64,000 nucleotides of DNA from Pseudomonadota bacterium (GTDB lineage Bacteria > Pseudomonadota > Gammaproteobacteria > Burkholderiales > Rhodocyclaceae). Location: positions 1 through 64,000 of the forward strand of contig JAKOTN010000113.1 of the NCBI GenBank assembly GCA_029776255.1, written 5' to 3'. The translations under genes were made by a program, and so were the position numbers. Under the pieces are notes generated by a model. The model saw nothing but the letters and a program-made list of their open reading frames with translations, searched no databases and was not told the DNA's origin. The stretch's first letter is position 1. Each line of letters begins with the position of its first letter. Positions 18,590 to 27,752 of the stretch are shown piece after piece.

Positions 18590-19162
18590 ATGGCGGCGCC
18601 GAGCCTCATTTATCTGCACGGTTTCTGTTCCTCGCCGGCGTCGTGGAAAGCGCGACGGCTGGCCGACTATCTGACGGCCATCGGTCTTGGCGACCGTTTC
18701 GCCTGCCCGACGTTATCGCCGGTGCCGATGGAAGCCATCGCCAGCGCCGAGGCCTTGCTGGCCCGCGCCGACGGCGAAGTCACGCTGGTCGGCAGTTCCC
18801 TCGGCGGCTACTATGCGAGCTGGCTGGCTGAAAAGCACGGTCTGCGGGCGGTGTTGGTCAATCCGGCCGTCCAGGCGCCGGGTTTGCTGAGCGGCCTGCT
18901 TGGCCGGCATGTCAATTTCCATGGCGGCGAAGCCTTTGATTTCACGCCGGCGCACGTGGAGCAACTGCGCGCGCTGGCCACGCCGGAGATCACGCCGGAA
19001 CGCTATTTTCTGCTCGTCGAAACCGGCGACGAGGTGCTGGACTATCGTCAGGCGGTCGCCCGTTACGCCGGCTGCCGGCAAATCGTCCTCGAAGGGGGCG
19101 ATCACAGCTTTACGCGCTTTCCCGACCTGATTCCGCAAATCGTTGAATTCTGTGGATTATAA
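18590..19162 (+). CDS. yqiA: YqiA-type alpha/beta-hydrolase esterase
   Basis: This 190-residue alpha/beta hydrolase of the YqiA/YcfP esterase group has IYLHGFCSSPASWKAR near the N-terminus. The nucleophile elbow is GSSLGGYYASWLAE (Ser in G-S-S-L-G-G). The acid is in ETGDEVLDYR and the histidine in GGDHSFTRFPD, completing a triad. The physiological substrate is not known; E. coli YqiA hydrolyses short acyl esters in vitro. It follows uppP by four bases and precedes the RNase II-type gene by eight bases. Confidence 0.88.
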   Translation: MAAPSLIYLHGFCSSPASWKARRLADYLTAIGLGDRFACPTLSPVPMEAIASAEALLARADGEVTLVGSSLGGYYASWLAEKHGLRAVLVNPAVQAPGLLSGLLGRHVNFHGGEAFDFTPAHVEQLRALATPEITPERYFLLVETGDEVLDYRQAVARYAGCRQIVLEGGDHSFTRFPDLIPQIVEFCGL

Positions 19163-19170
19163 TCGCCGCG

Positions 19171-21087
19171 ATGCATGTTCTATTTGAAGAAGAAGGGGCT
19201 TTCCGGACAGCAACCGTCGTTGCCGACAACGACGCGTCCTTGCAAGTCGAGGCCGCTTCCGGCAAGCGCAGCAAGATCAAGGCGGCAAACGTTCTGTTGC
19301 GCTACAACGAGCCGTCGCCCTCGGCATTGCTCGAGCAGGCCGAGGCGCTGGCAGCCGGTATCGAACAGGACTTTCTCTGGGAATGCCTGAGCGACGGGGA
19401 GTTTTCCTTTTCCGAGGTCGCCGGCGAGTATTTCGGCCACACCGCCACGGCCGTGGAGGCCACGGCGTTGTTACTGGCGCTGCACGCCGCGCCGATGTAT
19501 TTCCACCGCAAGGGCAAAGGCCGTTTCCGCAAGGCCCCGGCGGACATTCTTCAGGCGGCGCTCGCCGGCCTCGAAAAGAAGCGTCTGCAGGCGCTGGCCG
19601 TCGAGCGGATGGCCGGCGAGCTCAAAACCTTCGTTTTGCCGGCGGAATTCATCCCCCTGCTTGACCAACTGCTGTACAAGCCCGACCGCAACCGTGGCGA
19701 GACCAAGGCGCTCGAAGCCGCTTGCCAGGCCACGGGCCTTTCGGCGGCGCACCTGCTCGCCAAATGCGGCGCCATCCGCTCGGCGCACGACTATCATCTG
19801 CGGCGTTTTCTGGTCGAGCAATTTCCAAACGGCACGGCGTTTCCCACCACCGCCGATCCGGTCGTGCCAAGCGCTCTACCGCGCGCGGCCGTGCGGGCGT
19901 TCTCGATCGACGACGCGGCGACCACCGAAATCGACGACGCCTTCTCGCTACAAACGCTGCCCGGAATCGGCTGGCGCGTCGGCATCCACATCGCGGCGCC
20001 GGCGCTGGCCATCGCGCCGGGTTCCCCGGTGGACCACATCGCCCGCGGCCGCCTGTCGACGGTCTATCTGCCCGGCGCCAAGTTCACCATGTTGCCGGAG
20101 AAGGTGGTCGAGGCGTTCACGCTCGGCGGTGGCCGCGACTGCCCGGCCGTTTCGCTGTATCTGACGGTCACGCCGGATTTCGAAATCACCGGGCACGAAA
20201 CATGCGTCGAAATCGTGCCGGTGGTCGCCAATCTGCGTCACCATGACTTGGAGCCGCTGTTCAACGAACAATCCATCGCCGCCGGCCTGCCGGATGCCTT
20301 CGCTTTCCGCGACGAACTGCGGACCTTGTGGCAACTGGCCAACGCCTGCGAGGGCCGTCGCGGCAAACCGTCGGCGATGCAGGGTAACTTTGACTACAAC
20401 TTCCGCATCGACGGCGATTTGAGCGATCCGGAAAACTGCCAGGTCGACATTTCGATGCGCCGACGCGGCAGCCCGCTCGACAAACTGGTCGCCGAAATGA
20501 TGATCGTCGCCAACGCCACCTGGGGCGACTTGCTGGCCAGCCGGAACATCGCGGCGATCTACCGCGTGCAAACCGGCGGCAAGGTGCGGATGAGCACCTC
20601 GCCGCAGCCGCACGAAGGGCTGGGCGTCAAACACTATGCCTGGTCGTCGTCGCCGCTGCGGCGCTATGTCGACCTGCTCAACCAGTGGCAGTTGATCGCC
20701 TGCCTGCGCGAGGAGACACCGCCATTCGCCGCGCGCTCGGACGCTCTGTTCGCCGCGTTGCGCGATTTCGAACTGACTTACGGCGCTTATAACGAGTTCC
20801 AGCGCGGCATGGAACGCTATTGGTGCCTGCGCTGGCTGCGTCAGCACGATCTGGCGTTCGTCGAGGCGACGATCATCCGCGAAAACCTGGTGCGTCTGGA
20901 TCCTCTGCCGCTGATACAGCGCGTGCCTTCGGTGCCGGAACTCAAACCGGGCCAGCGCGTCGGTCTGCGCATCGAGGCCATCGACTATCTGACGCTCGAA
21001 CTCGCCCTCCGCCATGTCGAAACGCTGCTTGCCGAGGAGGCGCCGGCGGCGGCCACCGACGATTCATTGATCGAGGCCGTCGATTGA
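19171..21087 (+). CDS. RNase II-type (RNB domain) exoribonuclease
   Basis: This 638-residue protein has an RNB catalytic domain from about 240 to 550. The acidic metal-binding motif is FSIDDAATTEIDDAFSL, followed by DISMRRRGSPLDKLVAEMMI, LGVKHYAWSSSPLRRYVDLL and a short C-terminal beta-strand region that may be a reduced S1 fold. The N-terminal third is less conserved than in E. coli RNase II. It probably degrades single-stranded RNA 3' to 5'; whether it is rnb itself or a paralog I cannot decide. There is no Shine-Dalgarno sequence before the ATG 19171, and a TATAAT hexamer overlapping the yqiA stop ends only seven bases upstream. Translation by coupling or from a leaderless mRNA is possible. 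Confidence 0.88.
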   Translation: MHVLFEEEGAFRTATVVADNDASLQVEAASGKRSKIKAANVLLRYNEPSPSALLEQAEALAAGIEQDFLWECLSDGEFSFSEVAGEYFGHTATAVEATALLLALHAAPMYFHRKGKGRFRKAPADILQAALAGLEKKRLQALAVERMAGELKTFVLPAEFIPLLDQLLYKPDRNRGETKALEAACQATGLSAAHLLAKCGAIRSAHDYHLRRFLVEQFPNGTAFPTTADPVVPSALPRAAVRAFSIDDAATTEIDDAFSLQTLPGIGWRVGIHIAAPALAIAPGSPVDHIARGRLSTVYLPGAKFTMLPEKVVEAFTLGGGRDCPAVSLYLTVTPDFEITGHETCVEIVPVVANLRHHDLEPLFNEQSIAAGLPDAFAFRDELRTLWQLANACEGRRGKPSAMQGNFDYNFRIDGDLSDPENCQVDISMRRRGSPLDKLVAEMMIVANATWGDLLASRNIAAIYRVQTGGKVRMSTSPQPHEGLGVKHYAWSSSPLRRYVDLLNQWQLIACLREETPPFAARSDALFAALRDFELTYGAYNEFQRGMERYWCLRWLRQHDLAFVEATIIRENLVRLDPLPLIQRVPSVPELKPGQRVGLRIEAIDYLTLELALRHVETLLAEEAPAAATDDSLIEAVD

Positions 21088-21088
21088 A

Positions 21089-21973
21089 GTGAAAACCGTG
21101 GCGCGCGCATTGTATCTTCCGGGACTCGCTCCCCGCGGCTTGTGGCCGGCGGTGACGGTTTCGGCGTTGCTGCACGGGCTGCTGCTGTCACTGCATTTCA
21201 ATTTTCCCGATGCCGCCAGGGCCTTTCGCGAACAGGCGCTCGACATCGTTCTGGTCAATAGCCGTTCGGCGCACAAACCGACGGACCCGCAAGTCCACGC
21301 CCAGGTCAACATGGACGGCGGCGGCAACACCGAGGAAAACCGCCGGGCCAAGACGCCGCTGCCCGCGGCGCCGAAGCACCAGGATGGCGAGGACCTCGAA
21401 CGTTCGCGCAAACGCATTCAGGAACTCGAGGCGCGGCAGCAGCGTCTGGCGGCGCTGACCCGCGGCAAGGAACGCGTCGCGCCGACGGTCGACAAGGAGG
21501 TGCAACCCGAAAGCACGCCGCCGGTGATCAGCGGGCGCGATCTGGCGCAAAGCGCGCTGGCGATGGCGCGCCTGGAGGGCGAAATCGCCAAGGATGTCGA
21601 CGAATACAACAAGCGGCCACGAAAGAAGTTCATCGGCACGCGCGCGGATGAATCACGCGACGCAATGTATCTTGAGGAATGGCGGCACAAGGTCGAACGC
21701 ATCGGCACGCTCAACTATCCTGCCGAAGCCCGCGGCAAACTCTACGGCACGCTGGTGCTGACCGTGAGCATTCGCAGCGACGGAACGGTCGTCAGCCTTG
21801 AAACCAACCGCTCGTCGGGCCACAAGGTTCTCGACGACGCCGCGCGGCGCATCGTCAAGATGGGTTCGCCTTATGGGGCATTTTCGCCAGCCATGCGCAA
21901 GGAAACCGACATCATCGTTTTCACGCGCACCTTCAACTTCACCCAGCGCGACAGCCTGGAAACCAAGCGCTGA
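21089..21973 (+). CDS. TonB-family C-terminal domain protein
   Basis: This 294-residue protein has one N-terminal membrane anchor ([17 protein letters not shown], about 20-37), a charged, partly coiled-coil periplasmic linker ([20 protein letters not shown]) and a C-terminal TonB-like fold ([20 protein letters not shown], then [20 protein letters not shown]). TonB proteins pass proton-motive energy to outer-membrane receptors, but there is no exbBD nearby and the linker lacks the classic Pro-Glu/Pro-Lys repeats. A specialised or cell-envelope role is as likely as transport. The start is GTG at 21089, one base after the previous stop. It lies in a run with aroE and mtgA. Confidence 0.85.
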   Translation: MKTVARALYLPGLAPRGLWPAVTVSALLHGLLLSLHFNFPDAARAFREQALDIVLVNSRSAHKPTDPQVHAQVNMDGGGNTEENRRAKTPLPAAPKHQDGEDLERSRKRIQELEARQQRLAALTRGKERVAPTVDKEVQPESTPPVISGRDLAQSALAMARLEGEIAKDVDEYNKRPRKKFIGTRADESRDAMYLEEWRHKVERIGTLNYPAEARGKLYGTLVLTVSIRSDGTVVSLETNRSSGHKVLDDAARRIVKMGSPYGAFSPAMRKETDIIVFTRTFNFTQRDSLETKR

Positions 21974-21977
21974 AGCG

Positions 21978-22823
21978 ATGAACGATCGTCAGGCCTACGG
22001 CGTTTTCGGCAACCCGATCGGCCACAGCAAATCGCCGCTCATTCACGCCGCTTTCGCCGCGCAGTGCGGGCAGGCGATCGATTACCGGCCGCTCCTGGCA
22101 CCACTCGACGGTTTCGCCGACAGCGTCGCCGCCTTCGTCGCCGGTGGCGGTCGCGGCGCCAACGTCACCGTTCCGTTCAAGGAGGAAGCGTATCGGCTGG
22201 CCACGCGCCTGACGGCGCGCGCCGAACGCGCCGGCGCGGTCAATACCCTGGTTTTCGACGGTCAGGCGATTCTCGGCGACAACACCGATGGCGCCGGCCT
22301 GCTGCGCGATCTGACGCTCAACCTGACCTACCCGCTGGCCGGTCGCCGTATCTTGCTGCTCGGCGCCGGCGGCGCGGCGCGTGGCGTGCTGGCGCCGCTG
22401 CTCGACGCCGCGCCGGACGTGCTGACAATCGCCAACCGTACCGCCACCCGAGCGCGCGGTCTGGCGCACGACTTCGCCGCACACGGCACGGTTGTCGGCG
22501 GCGGTTACGACGAACTCGCCGGGCAATCCTTCGATCTGGTGATCAACGCCACCGCCGCCAGTCTGGGCGGCGAGTTGCCGCCCTTGCCGGGCGGCGTTTT
22601 CCACGCGGGCAGTCTGGCCTACGACATGATGTACGGCCAAGGCGACACACCGTTCCTGGCGTTTGCTCGCCGACAAGGCGCCGCGCGGCTGGCGGACGGT
22701 CTCGGCATGCTGGTCGAACAAGCCGCCGAGGCATTTCGGGTCTGGCGAGGCGTCCACCCCGACACCGCGCCGGTGATCGCGATGTTGCGGAATAGCGGAC
22801 CCGACGGCGACCCGGCGCGATGA
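21978..22823 (+). CDS. aroE: Shikimate dehydrogenase
   Basis: AroE reduces 3-dehydroshikimate to shikimate with NADPH in aromatic amino acid synthesis. The 281 residues start [20 protein letters not shown], the family opening with shikimate-binding serines. [11 protein letters not shown] carries the catalytic lysine, [10 protein letters not shown] the partner aspartate, and [13 protein letters not shown] the nucleotide-binding loop followed by NRTATRAR for NADP specificity. The ATG 21978 is the family start, although the frame is open upstream inside the TonB-like gene. The stop overlaps mtgA as ATGA. Confidence 0.96.
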   Translation: MNDRQAYGVFGNPIGHSKSPLIHAAFAAQCGQAIDYRPLLAPLDGFADSVAAFVAGGGRGANVTVPFKEEAYRLATRLTARAERAGAVNTLVFDGQAILGDNTDGAGLLRDLTLNLTYPLAGRRILLLGAGGAARGVLAPLLDAAPDVLTIANRTATRARGLAHDFAAHGTVVGGGYDELAGQSFDLVINATAASLGGELPPLPGGVFHAGSLAYDMMYGQGDTPFLAFARRQGAARLADGLGMLVEQAAEAFRVWRGVHPDTAPVIAMLRNSGPDGDPAR

Positions 22824-23515
22824 GTCGGCTGTTCCATTGGCTGAAGCGTGCGATCCTTGCTTTTCTGGCGTTGCTGCTGCTGTACCAGTGCTGGCTGTTT
22901 GCCTGGGTTTTGTGGTGGAACTGGGTCAATCCCGACACCACCCGATTCATGAACATCCGTCTCGACGAACTGCGGGTCGGCGATCCGCAGGCGCGTCTGC
23001 AAAAAACCTGGATTGGCTACGAGCGGATATCGGACCACCTCAAACGGGCGATCATCGCCGCCGAAGACGCCAAGTTCGTCGATCACGACGGTTTCGACTG
23101 GGACGGCATCCAGCATGCGATCGAGAAAAACCAGCAAAAGGGACGCATCGTCGCCGGCGGTTCGACCATTTCGCAGCAACTGGCCAAGAATCTTTTCCTG
23201 ACGCCGGCGAAAACCTCCTGGCGCAAGGCGGAGGAGGCCATCGTGACCTTGATGCTGGAGAGCGTCTGGAGCAAGGAACGGATTTTCGAGGTCTACCTCA
23301 ACGTCATCGAGTGGGGCAACGGCGTTTTCGGCGCCGAAGCCGCCGCCCGCCATTACTACGGTATTTCAGCGGCGCAGCTTTCGTCGTCACAAGCCGCGCG
23401 GCTGGCGGGCATGGTCCCCAACCCACGTTTTTACGATCGCAATCGCAACGCGCCGGGGCTGGCCAGAAAGACGGCGATCATTCTGGCGCGGATGCGCTCG
23501 GCCGAACTTCCCTGA
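22820..23515 (+). CDS. mtgA: Monofunctional biosynthetic peptidoglycan transglycosylase
   Basis: MtgA polymerises lipid II into glycan strands at the inner-membrane surface. The 231-residue protein has a membrane anchor at about 10-32 and a GT51 domain: the catalytic glutamate is E82 in [15 protein letters not shown], followed by [28 protein letters not shown] and [20 protein letters not shown] with the second glutamate. It has no transpeptidase domain. It is coupled to aroE by a four-base overlap. Confidence 0.96.
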   Translation: MSRLFHWLKRAILAFLALLLLYQCWLFAWVLWWNWVNPDTTRFMNIRLDELRVGDPQARLQKTWIGYERISDHLKRAIIAAEDAKFVDHDGFDWDGIQHAIEKNQQKGRIVAGGSTISQQLAKNLFLTPAKTSWRKAEEAIVTLMLESVWSKERIFEVYLNVIEWGNGVFGAEAAARHYYGISAAQLSSSQAARLAGMVPNPRFYDRNRNAPGLARKTAIILARMRSAELP

Positions 23516-23603
23516 ACGAAGCCGCCACGGCTGGTCGGACCGGTCGCGCCTGGGATACTATCGGAATTCCTTGCCCGGCAACCTTTTCAGGAGCTCCCGC
23601 ATC

Positions 23604-24119
23604 ATGAGGTTCCGCACTCTCTTGCTACTGCTCATCCTTGGCGCCGTCACCGCGTTTTCGATTCTCAATTGGGGAGCGCTCAACGCCCCGACGACGCTGT
23701 CGCTCGGACTGGCCGAAGTGCAAGCGCCCTTGGGCATGGTGATGCTCGGGATCGTGGTCGTCCTGACCGCTTTTTTTCTGGCCTTCCTGGTTTATGTGCA
23801 GGCGTCGGCGCTGTTCGAATCGCGACGCCATGCCCAGGAGTCAGCCGCCAACCGGGATCTGGCCGACAAGGCCGAAGCCTCGCGTTTTACCGAGTTGCGC
23901 GCCTTCATCGACGCCGAGTTACGCAAAATCGGCGAGCGCGACATCGGTTCGCCGGCGTCGGACGCGGCACTCCTCGCCCGGCTCGATCGTCTCGAACAAA
24001 CCCTGTTGACGGCGACCGAGCAGTCGGCGAACGGCGTGGCGGCGTGCATCGCCGAACTCGACGACCGATTGGCCGGACACAGCGTCTTGCCACGCGAGCA
24101 CGAGCAGGCGCGGCAATAA
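23604..24119 (+). CDS. LapA-domain membrane protein
   Basis: This 171-residue protein has two membrane segments (about 3-20 and 37-62) separated by NWGALNAPTTLSLGLAEVQ, the arrangement of the LapA/DUF1049 family, then a long charged coiled-coil cytoplasmic tail. E. coli LapA takes part in control of lipopolysaccharide synthesis. The extended tail here is unlike the roughly 100-residue E. coli protein, so function is uncertain. I start at ATG 23604 behind CAGGAG; an upstream ATG at 23571 has no ribosome site. A strong hairpin terminator follows at once. Confidence 0.8.
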   Translation: MRFRTLLLLLILGAVTAFSILNWGALNAPTTLSLGLAEVQAPLGMVMLGIVVVLTAFFLAFLVYVQASALFESRRHAQESAANRDLADKAEASRFTELRAFIDAELRKIGERDIGSPASDAALLARLDRLEQTLLTATEQSANGVAACIAELDDRLAGHSVLPREHEQARQ

Positions 24120-24145
24120 AAAACCGCCGGTCAAACGGCGGTTTT
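24120..24145. terminator. Bidirectional intrinsic terminator
   Basis: AAAACCGCCG and CGGCGGTTTT form a perfect 10-bp stem with a 6-base loop. A-run and T-run flank both sides, so it can stop transcription from the LapA-domain gene (plus) and from the helicase gene (minus), which converge here. Confidence 0.9.
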
Positions 24146-24165
24146 CTGCGGATTTTCCTTTTGGA

Positions 24166-25593
24166 TCAGCGGTCGCCGTAAGCCCGGCGGGCCGCGCCAC
24201 TGCCGTGACCACTCTTGGCTGCATCGTGATATGACGCGGTGCGCGGCGCGCTACCGTCACGGCGGGGAGCACCCGGCTTGCCAGCGTAACCGCCTTCGCC
24301 GCGCCCGGCCGATTGGCCGTACGGCCGCTTCTCGCCATTTTTCCAGGCCGGTTTGGCGCTTGGCCGCGGATTGGCCGGCGGTGCGCGGCGCGTCGGTTCA
24401 TGGCCGGCGACGACCTCGACCGGAATCGGCTGCTTGGTGAGGCGCTCGATCTTTCTGACGTTGAAGTGCTCGGCGTGATGCACCAGCGAAATCGCCAGAC
24501 CGCTACGGCCGGCGCGCCCGGTGCGGCCGATGCGATGCACGTAATCTTCGGCGAACTTGGGCAAATCGTAGTTGAAAACGTGAGTGATTGCCGGCACGTC
24601 GATCCCGCGGGCCGCGACGTCGGTCGCGACCAGGATGCGCACTTGCCCGCGACGCAGCGCGGCGAGGGTCCGGTTCCGCGCACCCTGGGCCATGTCGCCA
24701 TGGAGCGCGGCGGCATTCAGTCCGGCGACATTGAGGCGGTCGCTGACGGTGTCGGCATCGCGCTTGGTGGCGGTGAAGACCAGCGCCTGACCGATGGAGG
24801 CGTCGCGCAACAGATAGTCGAGCAGGCGATTCTTGTGCGCCAGATCGTCGACGAAGTGCATGCGCTGTTCGATGTTTTCGTGCTTGGTTGACACGGTGTT
24901 GACACGAATCCGCAACGCTTCGCGTGTCATCCGCTGCGCCATTTCGCCTACCGTTCCTTCCAGTGTCGCGGAGAACAGCATCGTCTGGCGCGTTGCCGGG
25001 GTGGCGGCAACGATTCGCTCGATGTCGTCGATGAAGCCCATGTCCAGCATGCGGTCGGCCTCGTCGAGAACCAGCACCTGCAATTGCGAAAAATCGATCT
25101 TGCCGGAATGCATGTGATCGATCAGGCGACCGGGCGTGGCAACCAGGATTTCAGGGTTGCGGCCGAGTAGTTCCATTTGCTTGGGGTAGGGCATGCCGCC
25201 GAGAATGGCGACGGCCCGCAGCTGATGCAGGTAGCGGCCGTATTTTTCGGTGGCGGCGGTGACTTGCAGCGCCAGTTCGCGCGTCGGCGTCAACACCAGC
25301 ATTTTTGGTCGCGCGGCCTCGAAGCGCTGACGGCCGCGCGCATGTGCCGGTCGCCGGTCCGGACCGGCGTTCGGGCGGGCAAGCGGCGGGCGCTCTTGCT
25401 GCGCGAAGCGGTGCAGCGCCGGCAACATGAAAGCCGCCGTTTTTCCCGATCCGGTTTGCGAGGAAACCATCAGGTCGCCGCCCTCGAGAGCGGCGGGAAT
25501 CGCCTGCTTTTGGACTTCGGTGGGTTCGTTATAACCGGAATCGGTCAATGCCTTGAGGATGGCCGGATGAAGGCCAATATCGGAGAAGGTCAT
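24166..25593 (-). CDS. DEAD-box RNA helicase (RhlE-like)
   Basis: This 475-residue ATP-dependent RNA helicase begins MTFSDIGLHPAILKALTDSG, typical of the RhlE group. It has a Q-motif region (PTEVQKQAIP), Walker A (SQTGSGKTAAF), PTRELALQV, the Walker B box VLDEADRMLD, the SAT motif (FSATLEG) and YVHRIGRTGRAG. An insertion of about 35 residues rich in Arg and Pro follows Walker A. The C-terminal 75 residues form a basic, Gly/Arg/Pro-rich RNA-binding tail. I start at ATG 25593; upstream codons are open but not conserved. A putative promoter far upstream would give a leader of about 270 bases. Confidence 0.93.
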   Translation of the reverse strand: MTFSDIGLHPAILKALTDSGYNEPTEVQKQAIPAALEGGDLMVSSQTGSGKTAAFMLPALHRFAQQERPPLARPNAGPDRRPAHARGRQRFEAARPKMLVLTPTRELALQVTAATEKYGRYLHQLRAVAILGGMPYPKQMELLGRNPEILVATPGRLIDHMHSGKIDFSQLQVLVLDEADRMLDMGFIDDIERIVAATPATRQTMLFSATLEGTVGEMAQRMTREALRIRVNTVSTKHENIEQRMHFVDDLAHKNRLLDYLLRDASIGQALVFTATKRDADTVSDRLNVAGLNAAALHGDMAQGARNRTLAALRRGQVRILVATDVAARGIDVPAITHVFNYDLPKFAEDYVHRIGRTGRAGRSGLAISLVHHAEHFNVRKIERLTKQPIPVEVVAGHEPTRRAPPANPRPSAKPAWKNGEKRPYGQSAGRGEGGYAGKPGAPRRDGSAPRTASYHDAAKSGHGSGAARRAYGDR

Positions 25594-25873
25594 CTTTCTC
25601 TTTCGTAGGGGGTCGCCATGCGCTGCCGGAGCCGGCACGCCACGCAACCAATAGACAAATGCAACGCCAACCAACGAAAAAGCTGAGGCACAGACTCTGT
25701 TCGATTGACAGAATTCAGCAGGAGTCAGTCACAATCAGCCACGATCGGCACAGAAGCTTTGTGCCAGGGCGGTGTTCGGGGACTGGACACCAGAAGGCAG
25801 GGAGGCTTGAGAATTACGGCCAGGTTCGCGATGCTCGACGCACGCGGCAGACGGGCTGCTTCGTGCGGCGCGC

Positions 25874-25882
25874 ATTATAGCA
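25874..25882 (-). promoter_or_regulatory. Extended -10 promoter for the DEAD-box helicase
   Basis: The minus strand reads TGCTATAAT: a perfect TATAAT with the TGn extension that can compensate for a weak -35. No good -35 is seen. Transcription would start near 25867 and run about 274 bases before the helicase ATG. Confidence 0.45.
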
Positions 25883-26059
25883 CCGGCTCTTGGCTTTCCG
25901 TCCAGCATTCTTGCGCCATTCGAAGTCGTTTGCGTGGGCAATCGAATGGCGCGCCGTGCATGAAGCGTGACGGGTTTGCCGACAACGAAGCTGTTTTACC
26001 CGTCGGTTTATCGTTTGTGCGCGAACCGACCGACTGAACGCCGGCCCCTGAGCGGTTCC

Positions 26060-26065
26060 TATAAA
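26060..26065 (+). promoter_or_regulatory. Putative -10 element of the lipoprotein gene
   Basis: TATAAA (within CTATAAAATGG) lies 41 bases before the ATG at 26107, with a strong AAAGGAG ribosome site in between. The -35 region is not recognisable. Confidence 0.4.
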
Positions 26066-26106
26066 ATGGCTGTCCGATCCCGAACTTTTCATGAAAGGAG
26101 TAAACC

Positions 26107-26583
26107 ATGACAAATCGCACTTTCTTACCCGCATGGCGAGGTGTCGCCCTCTTGGCGCTGATGGCGGGCGGCATTTCTGCCTGCTACGTGGTACCGGAAA
26201 GAGCCGCCGACGGGACAGTTCAATACGGTTATCACCCCCTGCCACCCGCGGGAACTCCGGTTCCGCCGCCGGGCAGCGCCACAGCCACCCTGGCCGTCCG
26301 GCTTTATCCGGCCAACGAACAGGCGACGCGAACAGGTGTCGTCAGTGGCACGGTGACCAACATGATGACCGGCAAGGGGCGTTTCGTGATCACTTATCTC
26401 GGTGAAGTGCTCAACGGCGAGGCAACGCGAGTGTCGCCCGAGGACAAACGCGGGGTAGCCAGCGCATTCAGCGCCAACGGCATGTACATGTCTTGCGAGT
26501 ACCAGATGAACACGCCGTATCTGGGCGCCGGAACGTGTTCTTTCGCCAATGGCGCCAATTATCAAATGCATATCGGCAACTGA
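26107..26583 (+). CDS. Small lipoprotein of unknown function
   Basis: This 158-residue protein has a clear lipoprotein signal: MTNRTFLPAW with a basic N-terminus, a hydrophobic core, and the lipobox ISAC with the modified cysteine at about 28. The mature part starts with a proline-rich linker (PLPPAGTPVPPPGS) and a compact beta-rich domain with two further cysteines (MSCEYQMN and GTCSFANG) that could form a disulfide. RBS GAAAGGAG supports the ATG. I recognise no named domain. It stands alone between the helicase and purC, with its own promoter. Confidence 0.75.
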   Translation: MTNRTFLPAWRGVALLALMAGGISACYVVPERAADGTVQYGYHPLPPAGTPVPPPGSATATLAVRLYPANEQATRTGVVSGTVTNMMTGKGRFVITYLGEVLNGEATRVSPEDKRGVASAFSANGMYMSCEYQMNTPYLGAGTCSFANGANYQMHIGN

Positions 26584-26643
26584 ACGTGCCTCCTCGGCGA
26601 CGGAAAGGCTGTGTGGGTGGCCGAACCGGCAACGGATCTGCCC

Positions 26644-26649
26644 TATAAT
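26644..26649 (+). promoter_or_regulatory. purC: Putative -10 element of purC
   Basis: A perfect TATAAT lies 91 bases before the purC GTG start and 61 bases after the lipoprotein gene stop. No matching -35 is evident, so this rests on the -10 alone. Confidence 0.4.
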
Positions 26650-26739
26650 CGCCCGCTCGGCGCTGTCCCGCCGGACCAATTTACTGGCCGATTTTTCGTC
26701 GATACCCTCGTTTTTCCATTGTCCGATCAGGCTGACAAC

Positions 26740-27696
26740 GTGACCCAAATCCCCACCAGCGCCGCCCCGGCTTCCGCCCTTTTTCAATCCTCAATCAAAA
26801 GCCTGCCGTTGCTCGGACGAGGCAAGGTGCGCGACATCTACGCGGTGGATTCCGACAAATTGCTGATCGTCACCAGCGACCGGATTTCCGCCTTCGACGT
26901 CGTGATGCCCGACCCCGTACCCGGCAAGGGCAAGGTGTTGACCCGCCTGGCCGGCTTCTGGTTCACCAAGCTCGCCGACATTGTTCCCAATCAACTGACG
27001 GGCATCGATCCGGAGAGCGTGGTCGCCGCCGACGAGCGCGAGCAGGTGAGGGGGCGGGCGCTAGTCGTCAAGCGCCTGCGGCCGTTGCCGATCGAGGCGG
27101 TGGTGCGCGGCTACCTGATCGGCTCCGGTTGGAAGGATTACCAGATCACGGGCGGCGTTTGCGGTGTGCCGCTGCCCATCGGCCTGCGCTTGGCAAGCAA
27201 GTTGCCGGCGCCGATCTTCACGCCGGCGACCAAGGCCGTCATCGGCGAACACGACGAAAACATTTCCTTCGCCCAGGCGCAAACCGCCTGCGAGCGCGCC
27301 TTTGCCGACTTGCCGGCGGGGGATGGCCAAACCATCGCCGAGCAGGCCCGCGCCGCCGCCATCGCGCTATACACCACCGCCGCCGCCCACGCGGCGGCTC
27401 GCGGCATCATCATCGCCGACACCAAATTCGAGTTTGGCGTCGATGGCGCCGGAACCCTGCATCTGATCGACGAAGCGTTGACGCCAGATTCTTCTCGTTT
27501 CTGGCCGGCCGACGCCTATCGCGAAGGCGAAAATCCGCCTTCTTACGACAAGCAATATCTGCGGGATTACCTGGAAACGCTGGACTGGAACAAACAAGCC
27601 CCCGCGCCGTCCTTGCCTCCCGCTGTGCTGGCGCAAACCCAGGCCAAATACACCGAAGCCTGCGAGCGCCTGACCGGCGAGTCCTTCGTCGACTAA
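26740..27696 (+). CDS. purC: SAICAR synthetase
   Basis: PurC (phosphoribosylaminoimidazole-succinocarboxamide synthase) joins aspartate to CAIR in purine synthesis. The 318-residue protein carries [19 protein letters not shown] and [20 protein letters not shown] (ATP site), [18 protein letters not shown], and [10 protein letters not shown] with [15 protein letters not shown]. The length matches the longer, yeast-like bacterial form. I start at GTG 26740 (MTQIPTS...); the ORF extends upstream to 26611, but that part overlaps the promoter and is not conserved. The purH and purD genes are 20 kb away, so purine genes are dispersed. Confidence 0.95.
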   Translation: MTQIPTSAAPASALFQSSIKSLPLLGRGKVRDIYAVDSDKLLIVTSDRISAFDVVMPDPVPGKGKVLTRLAGFWFTKLADIVPNQLTGIDPESVVAADEREQVRGRALVVKRLRPLPIEAVVRGYLIGSGWKDYQITGGVCGVPLPIGLRLASKLPAPIFTPATKAVIGEHDENISFAQAQTACERAFADLPAGDGQTIAEQARAAAIALYTTAAAHAAARGIIIADTKFEFGVDGAGTLHLIDEALTPDSSRFWPADAYREGENPPSYDKQYLRDYLETLDWNKQAPAPSLPPAVLAQTQAKYTEACERLTGESFVD

Positions 27697-27752
27697 AACC
27701 AGCGCCAGATGACGGCGAGCGGCGGCTAACGCCCATTCGACAAGGAGGAGCC

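Larger units (their letters stand above)
25594..26106. other. Intergenic region, 513 bp, between helicase and lipoprotein genes
   Basis: No coding region is supported. Open frames on both strands are short and unlike known proteins. The right half holds the -10 element for the lipoprotein gene at 26060. The middle holds a minus-strand extended -10 at 25874-25882 for the helicase. The 270 bases between that promoter and the helicase start would be transcribed as a leader. Confidence 0.4.
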
